A program made the translations under genes and the position numbers. DNA of 64,000 bases from Mahella australiensis 50-1 BON (lineage in GTDB: Bacteria; Bacillota; Clostridia; Mahellales; Mahellaceae), in contig NC_015520.1 of the NCBI RefSeq assembly GCF_000213255.1, positions 1,198,001-1,262,000 on the forward strand. The letters are read 5' to 3'. Numbering within the stretch: the stretch's first letter is position 1; each line of letters begins with the position of its first letter. Shown piece by piece: positions 1 through 8,497 of the stretch. The notes under the pieces were generated by a model. That model made no database searches and was not told the origin of the DNA. It saw only the letters and a program-made list of their open reading frames with translations.

Positions 1-1
1 T

Positions 2-43
2 ACTGTGCCAAAAAAATTCGGGGAGGTGAAAGGCCGTGCGTGA
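2..43 (+). CDS. rnfD: C-terminal tail of RnfD (partial, cut by window start)
   Basis: An open frame runs from the window edge to a TGA at 41-43 and encodes a basic tail ending in KKFGEVKGRA. It overlaps the GTG start of rnfG by 8 nt, as expected for tightly packed rnf genes. RnfD is the FMN-carrying membrane subunit that precedes RnfG in the usual rnfCDGEAB order. Only 13 codons are visible, so the call rests on gene order. A second frame ending at 27-29 cannot be excluded. Confidence 0.45.
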   Translation, partial: TVPKKFGEVKGRA

Positions 44-656
44 TATATTGAATCTGGGCTTTAAACTCCTTCTTATAACGGCGGTAGCGGCATTGGCGTT
101 GGGGGTAGTCAATGCCATAACCAGGGAACCTATAAAGGCTCAAATAGAGAAAATGGATGCCCAAGGCCGCATAGCCGTATTTTCTGAAGATACCGAATTT
201 ATAGAGCTCGATGCCGATAAAATAAAGGCGATGAGCCCGGATTATGCCATGGTAAGCCAGGCGTTCCAGGCTAAAGAAGGCGGACAAGTTGTAGGTTATG
301 CTATAAAGACTATGCCCTCCGGTTATGGTGGCGCTATAGAACTGACGGTTGGCATATCTACCGACGGTACTTTGACGGGTATATACGTGGGCAATAATGC
401 CGAGACGCCGGGGCTGGGGGCCAAAGCGAGCGAGCCTAAATTCAAGGATCAGTTCAAAGGGAAAAAGGTCGATACACCGCTTGAGGTAATAAAGAGCGGT
501 CAGGCTAATGATAATCAGGTACAGGCCATATCTGGAGCTACTATCACATCCAAGGCTGTGACAGAGGGCGTCAATACGGCTATGAAGCTTTATAGCGAGG
601 TATTGAGCAATGACAATGATGTGCAGCAGTTGCTTGTTCAGGAGGGGGGACAATGA
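36..656 (+). CDS. rnfG: Rnf electron transport complex subunit G (FMN-binding)
   Basis: Subunit of the membrane ferredoxin:NAD+ oxidoreductase that couples electron flow to H+ or Na+ export. The 206-residue protein has one N-terminal membrane helix (about residues 8-27) and an extracytoplasmic FMN-binding domain. The motif SGATITS starts at residue 166; in RnfG/NqrC the threonine of SGAT (here Thr169) carries FMN through a phosphoester bond. The GTG start at 36 follows GGGAGGTGA at 21-29. It is the first complete gene of rnfG-E-A-B and overlaps rnfE by 4 nt. Length is normal for the family. Confidence 0.95.
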   Translation: MRDILNLGFKLLLITAVAALALGVVNAITREPIKAQIEKMDAQGRIAVFSEDTEFIELDADKIKAMSPDYAMVSQAFQAKEGGQVVGYAIKTMPSGYGGAIELTVGISTDGTLTGIYVGNNAETPGLGAKASEPKFKDQFKGKKVDTPLEVIKSGQANDNQVQAISGATITSKAVTEGVNTAMKLYSEVLSNDNDVQQLLVQEGGQ

Positions 657-1279
657 TGAAAGGCGTTATAAAGGATTTCGTTAATGGATTATGGAATGAA
701 AATCCTACATTCAGGCTAGTGGTGGGCATGTGCCCGACATTGGCCGTTACCACAAATGCGACAAACGGCGTTGCTATGGGTTTAGCTGCCTCTTTCGTGC
801 TGGTGGGCTCCAATGCTATGATATCGGCTATGAGAAACTTCATATCGCCAAAGATACGCATGCCGGCTTTTGTCGTGGTCATAGCCAGCTTTGTTACAAT
901 AGTAGGTATGGTAATGAAAGCCTTTTTGCCAGAGTTGGACAGGGCGCTGGGCATATTCATACCACTTATAGTGGTTAACTGCATCATAATGGCACGCGCT
1001 GAAGCATTTGCGTCCAAGCAACCGGTGGTAAACTCTATAGCCGATGGCCTGGGTATGGGATTAGGCTTTACGCTGGCATTGGTTATATTGGGTAGCATAA
1101 GGGAGATTTTGGGCAACGGCAGTATATTCGGCATAAATCTATTCGGAGCATCGTATGAGCCGGCTCTGCTACTTATCATGCCGCCAGGTGCTTTTATGGC
1201 ATTGGGATTGCTGATAGGCCTTATAAACTATCTTACGCGTAAACCAAAGGATAATGCAGAGAAAGAGGGGAGCCATTGA
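653..1279 (+). CDS. rnfE: Rnf electron transport complex subunit E
   Basis: Integral membrane subunit of the Rnf complex, homologous to NqrD. About six hydrophobic helices are visible in 208 residues. The segment NPTFRLVVGMCPTLAVT near the N-terminus holds the membrane cysteine that, with one from RnfA, is known in the family to ligate an intramembrane iron-sulfur centre; NCIIMARAEAFA around residue 103 is another family signature. ATG ATG at 653/656 follows GGAGGGGG. The gene overlaps rnfG and shares TGATG with rnfA, so the two are probably translationally coupled. Confidence 0.95.
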   Translation: MMKGVIKDFVNGLWNENPTFRLVVGMCPTLAVTTNATNGVAMGLAASFVLVGSNAMISAMRNFISPKIRMPAFVVVIASFVTIVGMVMKAFLPELDRALGIFIPLIVVNCIIMARAEAFASKQPVVNSIADGLGMGLGFTLALVILGSIREILGNGSIFGINLFGASYEPALLLIMPPGAFMALGLLIGLINYLTRKPKDNAEKEGSH

Positions 1280-1863
1280 TGGACGCTGGGCGTTTGTTTT
1301 ATATAGTGGTTAGCGGCATATTGGTAAATAATTTTATTATGTCGCGCTTTCTGGGTATATGCCCCTTTCTGGGAGTGTCCAAGCGTGTGGAAACGGCCCT
1401 GAGCATGGGCATAGCCGTCACATTTGTCATGGGCATGGCTTCGGTGGTGACTTATGTAGTACAATATGCGCTGCTTGAGCTATTGGGCCTGGAGTATCTT
1501 CAGACCATAGCTTATATATTGGTTATAGCGACGTTGGTTCAATTTGTGGAGATGGTTATACAAAAGACCAGTCCTACGCTTTATCAGGCGCTGGGCATAT
1601 ATCTTCCGCTTATAACCACCAACTGCGCTGTGCTTGGCGTTACCCTATTGAATATGCAATATCAGTATAATCTTTTGGAGAGCCTAGTCAACGGTATAGC
1701 CGGTGCTTTGGGCTTTACATTAGCCATAGTGCTTTTTGCGGCTATAAGGGAGCAAATGGATTTTGCGCCGATACCCGAGAGCATGAAAGGCTTTCCGATA
1801 GCGCTGGTATCTGCCGGCCTTATGTCGCTGGCGTTTTTGGGCTTCCAAGGACTGGTCAAATAA
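1279..1863 (+). CDS. rnfA: Rnf electron transport complex subunit A
   Basis: Integral membrane subunit of Rnf, homologous to NqrE and paralogous to RnfE. About 194 residues with six helices; NNFIMSRFLGICPFLG near residue 18 and TTNCAVLG near residue 115 are the paired cysteine-bearing half-helices of the family. I chose the ATG at 1279, which overlaps the rnfE stop in TGATG; a TTG one codon upstream is also open. RnfB follows after 15 nt with its own GAGGTGG site. Expected to act at the cytoplasmic membrane. Confidence 0.95.
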   Translation: MDAGRLFYIVVSGILVNNFIMSRFLGICPFLGVSKRVETALSMGIAVTFVMGMASVVTYVVQYALLELLGLEYLQTIAYILVIATLVQFVEMVIQKTSPTLYQALGIYLPLITTNCAVLGVTLLNMQYQYNLLESLVNGIAGALGFTLAIVLFAAIREQMDFAPIPESMKGFPIALVSAGLMSLAFLGFQGLVK

Positions 1864-1878
1864 ACGAGGTGGATATTT

Positions 1879-2709
1879 ATGAATATAAATGATATATTGA
1901 TCCCTGTGGTTACATTGGGTGGATTGGGATTGATTTTCGGAGCCATACTGGCTTTTGCTTCATCGCGCTTTGCGGTGGAAAAAGATCCGCGCGTCGATGA
2001 GGTGCGCGAGGCACTGCCGGGCGCCAATTGCGGCGCCTGCGGTTATCCGGGATGCGATGGGTTGGCCGCTGCTATAGTGGCTGGGAAGGCTCCTGTTAAT
2101 GCTTGTACTGTCGGCGGGGCTGCCAGCGCCGAAAAGATAGGAGCCATCATGGGAGTGGAAGCGCAGGCTGGCGAGAAACAGGTGGCACGCGTGCTTTGCC
2201 AGGGTGACCTGGAGGCGGCCGCTCAAAAGTATAAATACGTGGGTATAGAAAGCTGTGCCGCGGCCAATGCATTAGGTGGCGGCAGCAAGGCCTGCGGATA
2301 TGGTTGTTTGGGCTTTGGCGATTGCGTTAAGGCTTGTCCGTTCGACGCCATAGATATAGTTAACGGTGTGGCGATCGTCGATGAGAAAAGGTGTACAGGC
2401 TGTACCATATGCGTTGCGGCCTGCCCGAAGGGTATTATACAAATGGTGCCTCAGTCAAAGCGCGTTGTGATATTGTGCGCGTCTTTGGATAAAGGTAAGT
2501 TGGTGCGGGGTTATTGCAAAGTGGGTTGCATTGCATGCAATATATGCGTGCGCAAGTGCCCGGAAAACGCTATAGTGCTGGAGAATAATCTGGCGCATAT
2601 AGTTTACGATAAATGCACCAATTGTGCCGAGTGCGTGGATAAATGCCCGGCAAGCACTATAAAAAACTATGATGGTGTTTGTGAAGAGAGAGAAACAGCA
2701 GCCTTATAA
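1879..2709 (+). CDS. rnfB: Rnf electron transport complex subunit B (polyferredoxin)
   Basis: Iron-sulfur subunit that takes electrons from reduced ferredoxin. In 276 residues the order is an N-terminal membrane helix (about 5-28), then the RnfB-specific four-cysteine motif GANCGACGYPGC (from residue 48), then ferredoxin-type clusters including CTGCTICVAACP, CIACNICVRKCP and CTNCAECVDKCP. The cysteine count supports several [4Fe-4S] centres, as in clostridial RnfB. It is the last gene of the operon and is followed by a strong terminator. No truncation is seen. Confidence 0.95.
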   Translation: MNINDILIPVVTLGGLGLIFGAILAFASSRFAVEKDPRVDEVREALPGANCGACGYPGCDGLAAAIVAGKAPVNACTVGGAASAEKIGAIMGVEAQAGEKQVARVLCQGDLEAAAQKYKYVGIESCAAANALGGGSKACGYGCLGFGDCVKACPFDAIDIVNGVAIVDEKRCTGCTICVAACPKGIIQMVPQSKRVVILCASLDKGKLVRGYCKVGCIACNICVRKCPENAIVLENNLAHIVYDKCTNCAECVDKCPASTIKNYDGVCEERETAAL

Positions 2710-2733
2710 AATAGTGTAGCCTGCTTAACGGAA

Positions 2734-2763
2734 AGGGCCGGTATTATAGCCGGCCCTGTTTTT
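2734..2763 (+). terminator. Intrinsic terminator after rnfB
   Basis: A perfect 8-bp stem AGGGCCGG (2734-2741) / CCGGCCCT (2750-2757) with an 8-nt AT-rich loop is followed by GTTTTTG. It ends the rnf operon and isolates it from folE. Confidence 0.85.
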
Positions 2764-2871
2764 GTGAGCAAAAAGCAAGCCAATATACGAATTTTTCAAA
2801 AATTTATTATGAAATTTATCGCATAATGTAGTACAATATAAATAAGCTATTTTAATTTCAGGAGCGGTGGA

Positions 2872-3432
2872 ATGGTAGATCAACAAAAGATTGAACAAGC
2901 TATGCGCATGATGATAGAAGCTATAGGCGAAGACCCTGAACGTGAGGGGCTTAAGGATACTCCCAAAAGAGTGGCCAGGATGTATGCCGAATTGTTCAGC
3001 GGTATCGAAGAAAATCCTCGAAAGTATCTCGAAGTATGGTTCAACGAGGATCACGAAGAAATGGTATTGGTAAAGGATATACCTTTTTATTCCATGTGCG
3101 AACATCATTTTTTGCCGTTTGTTGGCAAGGCGCATGTTGCTTATATACCGACAAAAGGTAAAGTAACGGGTTTGAGCAAACTGGCAAGGGTAGTGGAGTC
3201 GGTGGCTCGCAGGCCGCAGCTTCAGGAACGCCTTACAAGTCAGATAGCTGACATATTAATGGAGTGTCTGGATCCTCAAGGCGTAGTTGTCGTGATAGAA
3301 GCTGAGCATATGTGCATGAGTATGAGGGGCGTAAAGAAGCCGGGTACCACCACCGTAACCTCGGCGGTGAGAGGCATATTCAGGCGAGATGCCAAATCGA
3401 GAGCCGAGGCTTTTGCTTTGATCAAGGGATAG
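2872..3432 (+). CDS. folE: GTP cyclohydrolase I
   Basis: Converts GTP to 7,8-dihydroneopterin triphosphate, the first step of tetrahydrofolate synthesis. The 186-residue protein is normal family length. The zinc/active-site motif MCEHHFLPF sits near residue 75, [10 protein letters not shown] near residue 100, and [12 protein letters not shown] near residue 145 supplies the second zinc cysteine. ATG at 2872 is preceded by GGAGCGGTGG. It heads a compact folate operon reaching position 6065. The upstream 108 nt are AT-rich, and I see no tetrahydrofolate riboswitch there. Confidence 0.96.
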   Translation: MVDQQKIEQAMRMMIEAIGEDPEREGLKDTPKRVARMYAELFSGIEENPRKYLEVWFNEDHEEMVLVKDIPFYSMCEHHFLPFVGKAHVAYIPTKGKVTGLSKLARVVESVARRPQLQERLTSQIADILMECLDPQGVVVVIEAEHMCMSMRGVKKPGTTTVTSAVRGIFRRDAKSRAEAFALIKG

Positions 3433-3447
3433 GAGGAAGTAGTAACA

Positions 3448-3927
3448 TTGGAAAGGGTAGATAAAATCCTGCAACATCCAAAATACGTTGAATACATGCA
3501 GAGGATAGCAACTGATGAGAAGGATAGAATTTTTTGCCGCCACGATCTTCAACATGCTATAGATGTGGCGAGGATAGCCTATATATTGGTATTAGAAAAT
3601 AAATTAATAATGAAGAAAGATATGATATATGCTACTGCTTTGCTGCATGACATAGGAAGATGGAAGGAATATGAGGAGGGTACCGAGCATACTGAGGCCA
3701 GTGCTGAATTGGCAGCCGATATATTGGTAGACTGCGGCTTTGATGCCGAAGAAAGGGAATTTATGCTTAAAGCTATCCGCGATCATAGAAAAAGTGGCAC
3801 TCAGAGCACTTTCTTGAGCTCAATAATCTATAAAAGCGATAAAATGTCGCGATTATGCATTGATTGCAATGTGCGCGATCAATGTAAACGTTTTGCAAAC
3901 GGCGGAAAGATAAATCTGTATTATTGA
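3448..3927 (+). CDS. HD-domain phosphohydrolase embedded in the folate operon
   Basis: A 159-residue HD-superfamily metal-dependent phosphohydrolase. The metal ligands are visible as His36 (HAIDVARIA), the His67-Asp68 pair (LLHDIGR), His residues in TEHTEAS and IRDHRK, and a late Asp in YKSDKMSR. The C-terminus carries an unusual CIDCNVRDQC triple cysteine. The TTG start at 3448 follows AGGAGG at 3431-3436. It lies 15 nt after folE and 12 nt before folP. The operon shows no recognisable Nudix FolQ-type enzyme for removing phosphates from dihydroneopterin triphosphate, so this protein is a candidate for that step (inference). Substrate not known. Confidence 0.8.
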   Translation: MERVDKILQHPKYVEYMQRIATDEKDRIFCRHDLQHAIDVARIAYILVLENKLIMKKDMIYATALLHDIGRWKEYEEGTEHTEASAELAADILVDCGFDAEEREFMLKAIRDHRKSGTQSTFLSSIIYKSDKMSRLCIDCNVRDQCKRFANGGKINLYY

Positions 3928-3939
3928 GGCGGTATATGT

Positions 3940-4755
3940 ATGCATAAATCTATATTGATAAGCGATAAGGAATGGCAATGGGGTAAGCGCACTTATATAA
4001 TGGGTATATTGAACGTTACTCCCGATTCGTTCTCTGATGGTGGCCATTTTTACGATATAGACAGCGCTGTAGCCCAGGCCAGGCAGATGGTGGAAGAAGG
4101 GGCAGATATAATAGATGTCGGTGGCGAATCCACGCGACCGGGTTTTAAACCTGTATCGACTGATGAGGAAATAAACCGTGTTGTACCGGTCATACAACGT
4201 TTAGCTCGGGAATTAGATATACCAATATCGATAGATACCTATAAGGCAAAGACCGCTATAGCTGCCATCGAAGCTGGCGCTGATATGATAAACGACATAT
4301 GGGGATTTAAAGCCGATATGAATATGGCGGCTGTCGCAGCAAAATATAAGGTGCCGATCTGCTTGATGCACAATAAAAATGAAGCGGTTTATAATAATCT
4401 AATAGAAGATGTGCTGACGGAATTAAAACAGAGCATAGATATCGCTCTAAATGCCGGTGTTGATACAGGAAATATAATCGTAGACCCAGGCATAGGTTTT
4501 GGCAAGACGTGGGAGCATAATCTCGCTATTATGAGACATCTTGAGGAATTTAAACGATTGGATTATCCGATACTGCTTGGAACGTCGCGTAAATCGTTCA
4601 TAGGTAAGGTGCTGGATTTGCCCGTTGACGACCGCCTGGAAGGCACGCTTGCCACAACGGTTGTAGGTATAGTAAAGGGCGTGGATGTCGTGCGCGTTCA
4701 TGATGTCAGGCCCAATAAACGCGTAGCTGTTATGACCGATGCTATGGTGAGATGA
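3940..4755 (+). CDS. folP: Dihydropteroate synthase
   Basis: Condenses 6-hydroxymethyl-7,8-dihydropterin pyrophosphate with p-aminobenzoate to form dihydropteroate, the target of sulfonamides. A 271-residue TIM-barrel protein with the two family signatures: MGILNVTPDSFSDGG near residue 21 and DVGGESTRPG near residue 60; the pterin-site segment GTSRKSF lies near residue 211. ATG at 3940 follows GAGGCGG. Its stop codon directly abuts the folB start, indicating translational coupling. Confidence 0.96.
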   Translation: MHKSILISDKEWQWGKRTYIMGILNVTPDSFSDGGHFYDIDSAVAQARQMVEEGADIIDVGGESTRPGFKPVSTDEEINRVVPVIQRLARELDIPISIDTYKAKTAIAAIEAGADMINDIWGFKADMNMAAVAAKYKVPICLMHNKNEAVYNNLIEDVLTELKQSIDIALNAGVDTGNIIVDPGIGFGKTWEHNLAIMRHLEEFKRLDYPILLGTSRKSFIGKVLDLPVDDRLEGTLATTVVGIVKGVDVVRVHDVRPNKRVAVMTDAMVR

Positions 4756-5136
4756 ATGGATAAGATAATCATAGAGGATTTGGAGGTTTACGCTTATCAT
4801 GGTGTGGCCTCGGAAGAAAAAGCATTAGGGCAGATGTTTCTGATATCGGTCGAAATGGATATTGATCTTATTGCAGCCGGACACAGCGATAATATAAGCG
4901 ATACGATTCATTATGGGCACGTATGCGGTGATATAGAAGACATAATTGCCAGCCATAGTTATAATCTTATAGAGGCTTTAGCGCAGGATATAGCCGATCG
5001 TTTGCTGCAACATTATCCGAAAATACAAAATATAAAAGTTGTAGTTAAAAAGCCGTGGGCACCTATCCGTAGCCATGTAAAATATGTAGCGGTGGAGATA
5101 GAAAGGATGCGATTGACAGATGAGCGCCAAGGTTAA
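4756..5136 (+). CDS. folB: Dihydroneopterin aldolase
   Basis: Cleaves 7,8-dihydroneopterin to 6-hydroxymethyl-7,8-dihydropterin and glycolaldehyde. The 126-residue protein has the typical beginning IEDLEVYAYHGVASEEKALG and the internal motif HYGHVCGDIE. It starts on the base after the folP stop and overlaps folK by 17 nt, in the common folP-B-K order. Length fits the family of about 120 residues. Confidence 0.94.
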   Translation: MDKIIIEDLEVYAYHGVASEEKALGQMFLISVEMDIDLIAAGHSDNISDTIHYGHVCGDIEDIIASHSYNLIEALAQDIADRLLQHYPKIQNIKVVVKKPWAPIRSHVKYVAVEIERMRLTDERQG

Positions 5137-5617
5137 CAGGGTTTATCTGGCTCTTGGTTCTAATATCGGCGATAGGGATAGGTATATAAGAGAGGCTATA
5201 GATATGCTGAACGGGCATGAAGCTATAAAGATCGTCAAAGTATCGCCGACTTACAATACAGCCCCAGTGGGTTATACCGATCAAGCCGACTTTTTAAATG
5301 CGGCTGTAGCTATCGATACGACGCTTTCTCCGCGCGAATTGCTGGTTGTCTGCCTTGATATAGAAAAGCGATTGGGGCGTGTCCGCACTATACGCTGGGG
5401 GCCGCGTACAATAGATATAGATATAATATTTTACGATGACCTTATAATAAACGATGATTTACTGACAGTGCCTCATCCCCGTATGCACGAGAGAAGGTTT
5501 GTGTTGCAACCTTTATGCGATATAGCGCAGAATGCGGTGCATCCTATATATAAAAAAACTGTTGAACAGATGTATGATGAATGGAAAACGAAAGGGGATA
5601 TAAATTTTAATGTATAG
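5120..5617 (+). CDS. folK: HPPK: 6-hydroxymethyl-7,8-dihydropterin pyrophosphokinase
   Basis: Transfers pyrophosphate from ATP to 6-hydroxymethyl-7,8-dihydropterin, supplying FolP. In 165 residues it shows the N-terminal LALGSNIGDR motif and the metal/ATP signature RWGPRTIDIDI near residue 92. The start lies inside folB, and the end overlaps the next gene by 8 nt, so the whole block is probably a single transcript. Confidence 0.95.
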   Translation: MSAKVNRVYLALGSNIGDRDRYIREAIDMLNGHEAIKIVKVSPTYNTAPVGYTDQADFLNAAVAIDTTLSPRELLVVCLDIEKRLGRVRTIRWGPRTIDIDIIFYDDLIINDDLLTVPHPRMHERRFVLQPLCDIAQNAVHPIYKKTVEQMYDEWKTKGDINFNV

Positions 5618-6065
5618 CCAGGAAGATCTTAAAAAACTCAGTGGGCGTGTAAAGACGATAGTTATTATTACGGCTGTTATATTTATAGGCTTTCTTATAG
5701 CGGCCATATATGTTGCTGTTAACAATGCTCAATGGATCGGACAGCTGATTCTTATAATAGGCGTTTGTATAGATATATTTATATGGGGAATAAAGGCGAC
5801 GCCCACCTTATGCTACAGAGGATTTGTGAAGGAAATATTGACCGGCTTATCGCGCACTGAGCGAGGCCGTGTGATAAGCATAAGCGATGAACCGGTCTAT
5901 AAGGATAACAGGCTTTTTTATTACGAGGTACTCATAATGCAGGATGATGGGACTCAGCGTATTCTATTATTGGATGTGTATAAAAATGCGCAAGACTTAC
6001 GCGAAGGTGCAAAATACGATTTCAAGATACACGATAATTATATAATCGACTATGTTGAGGTTTAA
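5610..6065 (+). CDS. Small membrane protein of unknown function, end of folate operon
   Basis: A 151-residue protein I do not recognise. Two hydrophobic segments (about residues 18-37 and 43-60) form an N-terminal hairpin. They are followed by a soluble domain of about 90 residues rich in beta-type sequence, including RGRVISISDEPVYKDN and a C-terminal DYVEV. It overlaps folK by 8 nt, so it is co-translated with folate genes, but nothing in the sequence ties it to folate chemistry. It ends 3 nt from the stop of the convergent yunB. Confidence 0.7.
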   Translation: MYSQEDLKKLSGRVKTIVIITAVIFIGFLIAAIYVAVNNAQWIGQLILIIGVCIDIFIWGIKATPTLCYRGFVKEILTGLSRTERGRVISISDEPVYKDNRLFYYEVLIMQDDGTQRILLLDVYKNAQDLREGAKYDFKIHDNYIIDYVEV

Positions 6066-6068
6066 CAG

Positions 6069-6758
6069 TCAGTCGTTTAAGTCAGGCAACAGGTTCAAGG
6101 CATCGCTTTTGGCGTCTGGTTCCTGAAGATTTACGTAGCTTTGCGGTACATTGCCTACTATGACGGTCTCGGCTATGGGTACTTGGCTTACGACCTCGAG
6201 TTCCTGGCTGTTTAACGGTATTACCACCTTTATATGGGCTTTTACGCGCAAATATATCTTATGCCGGGTTTGATTAATGCCGGCATTTTCAAACTCGGTC
6301 ACAAAGTCGTTTACTACAGAACCTACTGGAAGTATTTTAATATTTATGTACGGCCCTCTGCCAGCCAATATGTCCCCTCCCAATACCGAACCTATCGGTA
6401 CCTTTACAATAGTGGATGATACCGATTTCATTTCATCCAACACGGCCAGAGCCGTTTCTGAGCTGAGCTTGTTCATACGCATAGTATTGGCTTGTAACAT
6501 GGTAACACGCCCGTTGTCGTCGGTTATGGCTGTTATGAGCTGATCATAGGGTATGCCGTCGGCAAGTTTTTTGTTTACGGCAACGTTTATGGCTTGCGTG
6601 GCTATCACCCTGGCTTTGGCCGAGGATAATGCCAACACGGTAGGGGCTATACTGCGGTCTATCCATTCAAAAATCAATGCAAATATTACGACTGCAACGA
6701 TCAATGCTATAAATAAATTCCACTTATGCCTCTTTTTAAAACTATAAAGCCTGTACAT
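6069..6758 (-). CDS. yunB: Sporulation protein YunB
   Basis: A 229-residue protein with an N-terminal membrane helix (about residues 14-35) and an extracytoplasmic domain. The central segment VPIGSVLGGDILAGRGP and the preceding conserved Asn/Asp-rich block match the YunB family, which is sigma-E controlled and needed for normal sporulation in Bacillus; its biochemical role is unknown. I chose the ATG at 6758 because GGGAGGCG stands just before it; an open frame continues upstream without a site. The gene follows tyrS by 49 nt and converges with the folate operon. Confidence 0.85.
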   Translation of the reverse strand: MYRLYSFKKRHKWNLFIALIVAVVIFALIFEWIDRSIAPTVLALSSAKARVIATQAINVAVNKKLADGIPYDQLITAITDDNGRVTMLQANTMRMNKLSSETALAVLDEMKSVSSTIVKVPIGSVLGGDILAGRGPYINIKILPVGSVVNDFVTEFENAGINQTRHKIYLRVKAHIKVVIPLNSQELEVVSQVPIAETVIVGNVPQSYVNLQEPDAKSDALNLLPDLND

Positions 6759-6807
6759 TATAACGCCTCCCTTCTCATTAATATATGAGATAGGAAGGCG
6801 CATAGTG

Positions 6808-8022
6808 CTAGTCCATGGGCAGTATTTTAGCAAACCGCCGCTTGCCTACCTGTATTATATCACCGGATTTGAGCCGTACATTTTCTTCGGAGGATTTTTG
6901 ACCATTTATCTTTACAGCCCCCTGCTGTATGAGACGGCGGCCTTCGCTGGATGTGGGAGCTAATTTATGATCAGCTAAAAAGCGTGGCAACCATATGCTG
7001 TCCTTAAGCACATCAGCAGGCACCTTTATCTCTTCTATATCATCTGGTATATCGCCCTTTTGAAATATGCTCACGAATTGTTTTTCCGCGGCCTGAGCTG
7101 CTTGTGCACCATGGTACAGCGTAACTAGTTCCTTGGCCAGTGCCATTTTGACATCTCGTGGATTTAACAGGCTGCTTTCCATTTGCTCTTTGAGTTCGTT
7201 TAGTTTGTCTGGGTGTATGTCGGTCAGCAATTCATAATATCGTATGATGAGCTCATCTGGTATAGACATGGTTTTACCATATATTTCATCCGGGGATTCA
7301 TTGATGCCTATGTAATTGCCAAGGCTCTTGCTCATCTTTTTAACGCCGTCGGTACCCTCTAATATAGGCATAAGCATAGCCACTTGCGGTTCTTGACCGT
7401 ATTCCCTCTGAAGGGTGCGGCCCATGAGTATATTGAATTTTTGATCGGTGCCCCCTAATTCTACATCAGCGGCTAAAGCTATAGAGTCATATGCCTGCAT
7501 GAGTGGATAGAAAAATTCATGTATTGATATAGGCTGTTGCGATTCCATGCGCTTTTTAAAATCCTCGCGTTCCAACATACGCGATACAGTATACTTGGAG
7601 CAAAGCACTATAACATCTTCAAAGCTTAATTTGGCCAGCCATTCACTGTTAAAGCGTATTATAGTTCTGTCAGGATCCAATATTTTATATATTTGTTTTT
7701 GATAGGTTTTAGCATTTTCTAATACTTGTTCTCTGGTAAGCTGTTTGCGTGTTTCGGACTTACCGGTAGGATCACCTATCATACCTGTAAAATCACCTAT
7801 TATCAGGACTATTTGATGGCCGAGGTCCTGAAATTGTTTCAATTTCCGCAGCACTACGGTATGACCCATATGTATGTCGGGGGCGCTGGGATCCAACCCC
7901 AGTTTTATTGTCAATGGTTTATTTTCTTGATGAGACTTTTCTAACTTTTTCCTTAGATCTTCTTCGCTGATTATCTCAGCTACACCCTTTTTCAATATTT
8001 TCAGTTCTTCGTCGATGGTCAT
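6808..8022 (-). CDS. tyrS: Tyrosyl-tRNA synthetase (TyrZ-type)
   Basis: Class I aminoacyl-tRNA synthetase that charges tRNA-Tyr. In 404 residues, the HIGH-type motif appears as HMGH at residues 51-54 and the KMSKS loop near residue 230; the C-terminal 70 residues form an S4-like RNA-binding domain ([17 protein letters not shown]). The HMGH/KMSKS combination matches the TyrZ subtype. The ATG at 8022 has GAAAGGATG upstream. A sigma-A-like promoter at 8058-8086 gives a leader of only about 28 nt, too short for a T-box. Confidence 0.95.
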   Translation of the reverse strand: MTIDEELKILKKGVAEIISEEDLRKKLEKSHQENKPLTIKLGLDPSAPDIHMGHTVVLRKLKQFQDLGHQIVLIIGDFTGMIGDPTGKSETRKQLTREQVLENAKTYQKQIYKILDPDRTIIRFNSEWLAKLSFEDVIVLCSKYTVSRMLEREDFKKRMESQQPISIHEFFYPLMQAYDSIALAADVELGGTDQKFNILMGRTLQREYGQEPQVAMLMPILEGTDGVKKMSKSLGNYIGINESPDEIYGKTMSIPDELIIRYYELLTDIHPDKLNELKEQMESSLLNPRDVKMALAKELVTLYHGAQAAQAAEKQFVSIFQKGDIPDDIEEIKVPADVLKDSIWLPRFLADHKLAPTSSEGRRLIQQGAVKINGQKSSEENVRLKSGDIIQVGKRRFAKILPMD

Positions 8023-8057
8023 GGGTACATCCTTTCGTTTATTTTATAAACAAATTT

Positions 8058-8086
8058 ATTTTATCATAATAAGTCGCCAAATTCAA
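8058..8086 (-). promoter_or_regulatory. Putative sigma-A promoter of tyrS
   Basis: Read on the minus strand, TTGAAT (8086-8081) and TAAAAT (8063-8058) are separated by exactly 17 nt. Transcription would start near 8050, leaving a short unstructured leader before the tyrS ATG at 8022. Confidence 0.55.
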
Positions 8087-8195
8087 AAAATATTGCAGGT
8101 TGGGGCGCATGTAATTTTATTGAAGCAAATTATGGTAAATATAATACAGCATGCACCGCGGAAACAACGGCATAAGCCAGGAGCAGGCCTTAGAA

Positions 8196-8306
8196 CGTTT
8201 CGCTGTACGCTCTGCAAGCGAAACGAAGAACAGGCGTGGCCGGAGGCATGGAGGCCGAAGGCAGGCCGCTTGAGCATGGAGGCGAATTGCGGGCGTTAGC
8301 CTGTTC
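8196..8306. repeat. Hairpin-rich GC element (possible dispersed repeat or structured RNA)
   Basis: Stem 1 is a perfect 9-bp inverted repeat CGTTTCGCT (8196-8204) / AGCGAAACG (8217-8225). Stem 2 is a perfect 8-bp repeat GAACAGGC (8228-8235) / GCCTGTTC (8299-8306) enclosing 63 nt. Inside, GCATGGAGGC occurs twice (about 8246 and 8274), each followed by GAA or CGAA. Such folded modules in a gap between divergent genes suggest a repetitive extragenic element or a noncoding RNA; I cannot name the family. Confidence 0.5.
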
Positions 8307-8497
8307 GAGTGGAGCGAGCAGCTAAGCGTACAAGAAACATTCTTCAGACTGCGATGGCTTCATGACATTGCGTAACGGATTGCTTCTGGAATATTGTGTA
8401 TTAATAAAATTCCATGATGCCTATTGAAATTTCTTTGGATATGAGTTATTATTAAAGTAGGAACTAGAAAATATAATTCTAGGGGGAATGATAAAGA

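Larger units (their letters stand above)
8023..8497. other. 475-nt intergenic region holding a GC-rich structured element
   Basis: This gap separates divergent tyrS and the Nudix gene. The flanks are AT-rich, but about 8150-8340 is GC-rich, unlike its surroundings, and contains two clear hairpins and a repeated 10-mer. No convincing coding sequence is present: short open frames here have no ribosome binding site and reflect the repeat composition. The tyrS promoter lies at the left side. No T-box motif was found on either strand. Confidence 0.6.

Noticed and set aside
580-1179. 199-residue minus-strand open frame opposite rnfE
   Set aside because: It is antisense to a clearly conserved gene and has no ribosome site or recognisable domain.
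2764-2871. Tetrahydrofolate riboswitch before folE
   Set aside because: The region is AT-rich without the expected paired elements, and too short for the known structure plus a promoter.
8023-8340. T-box riboswitch upstream of tyrS
   Set aside because: No AGGGTGG-type antiterminator motif on the minus strand, and a good promoter lies only about 36 nt before the start codon.
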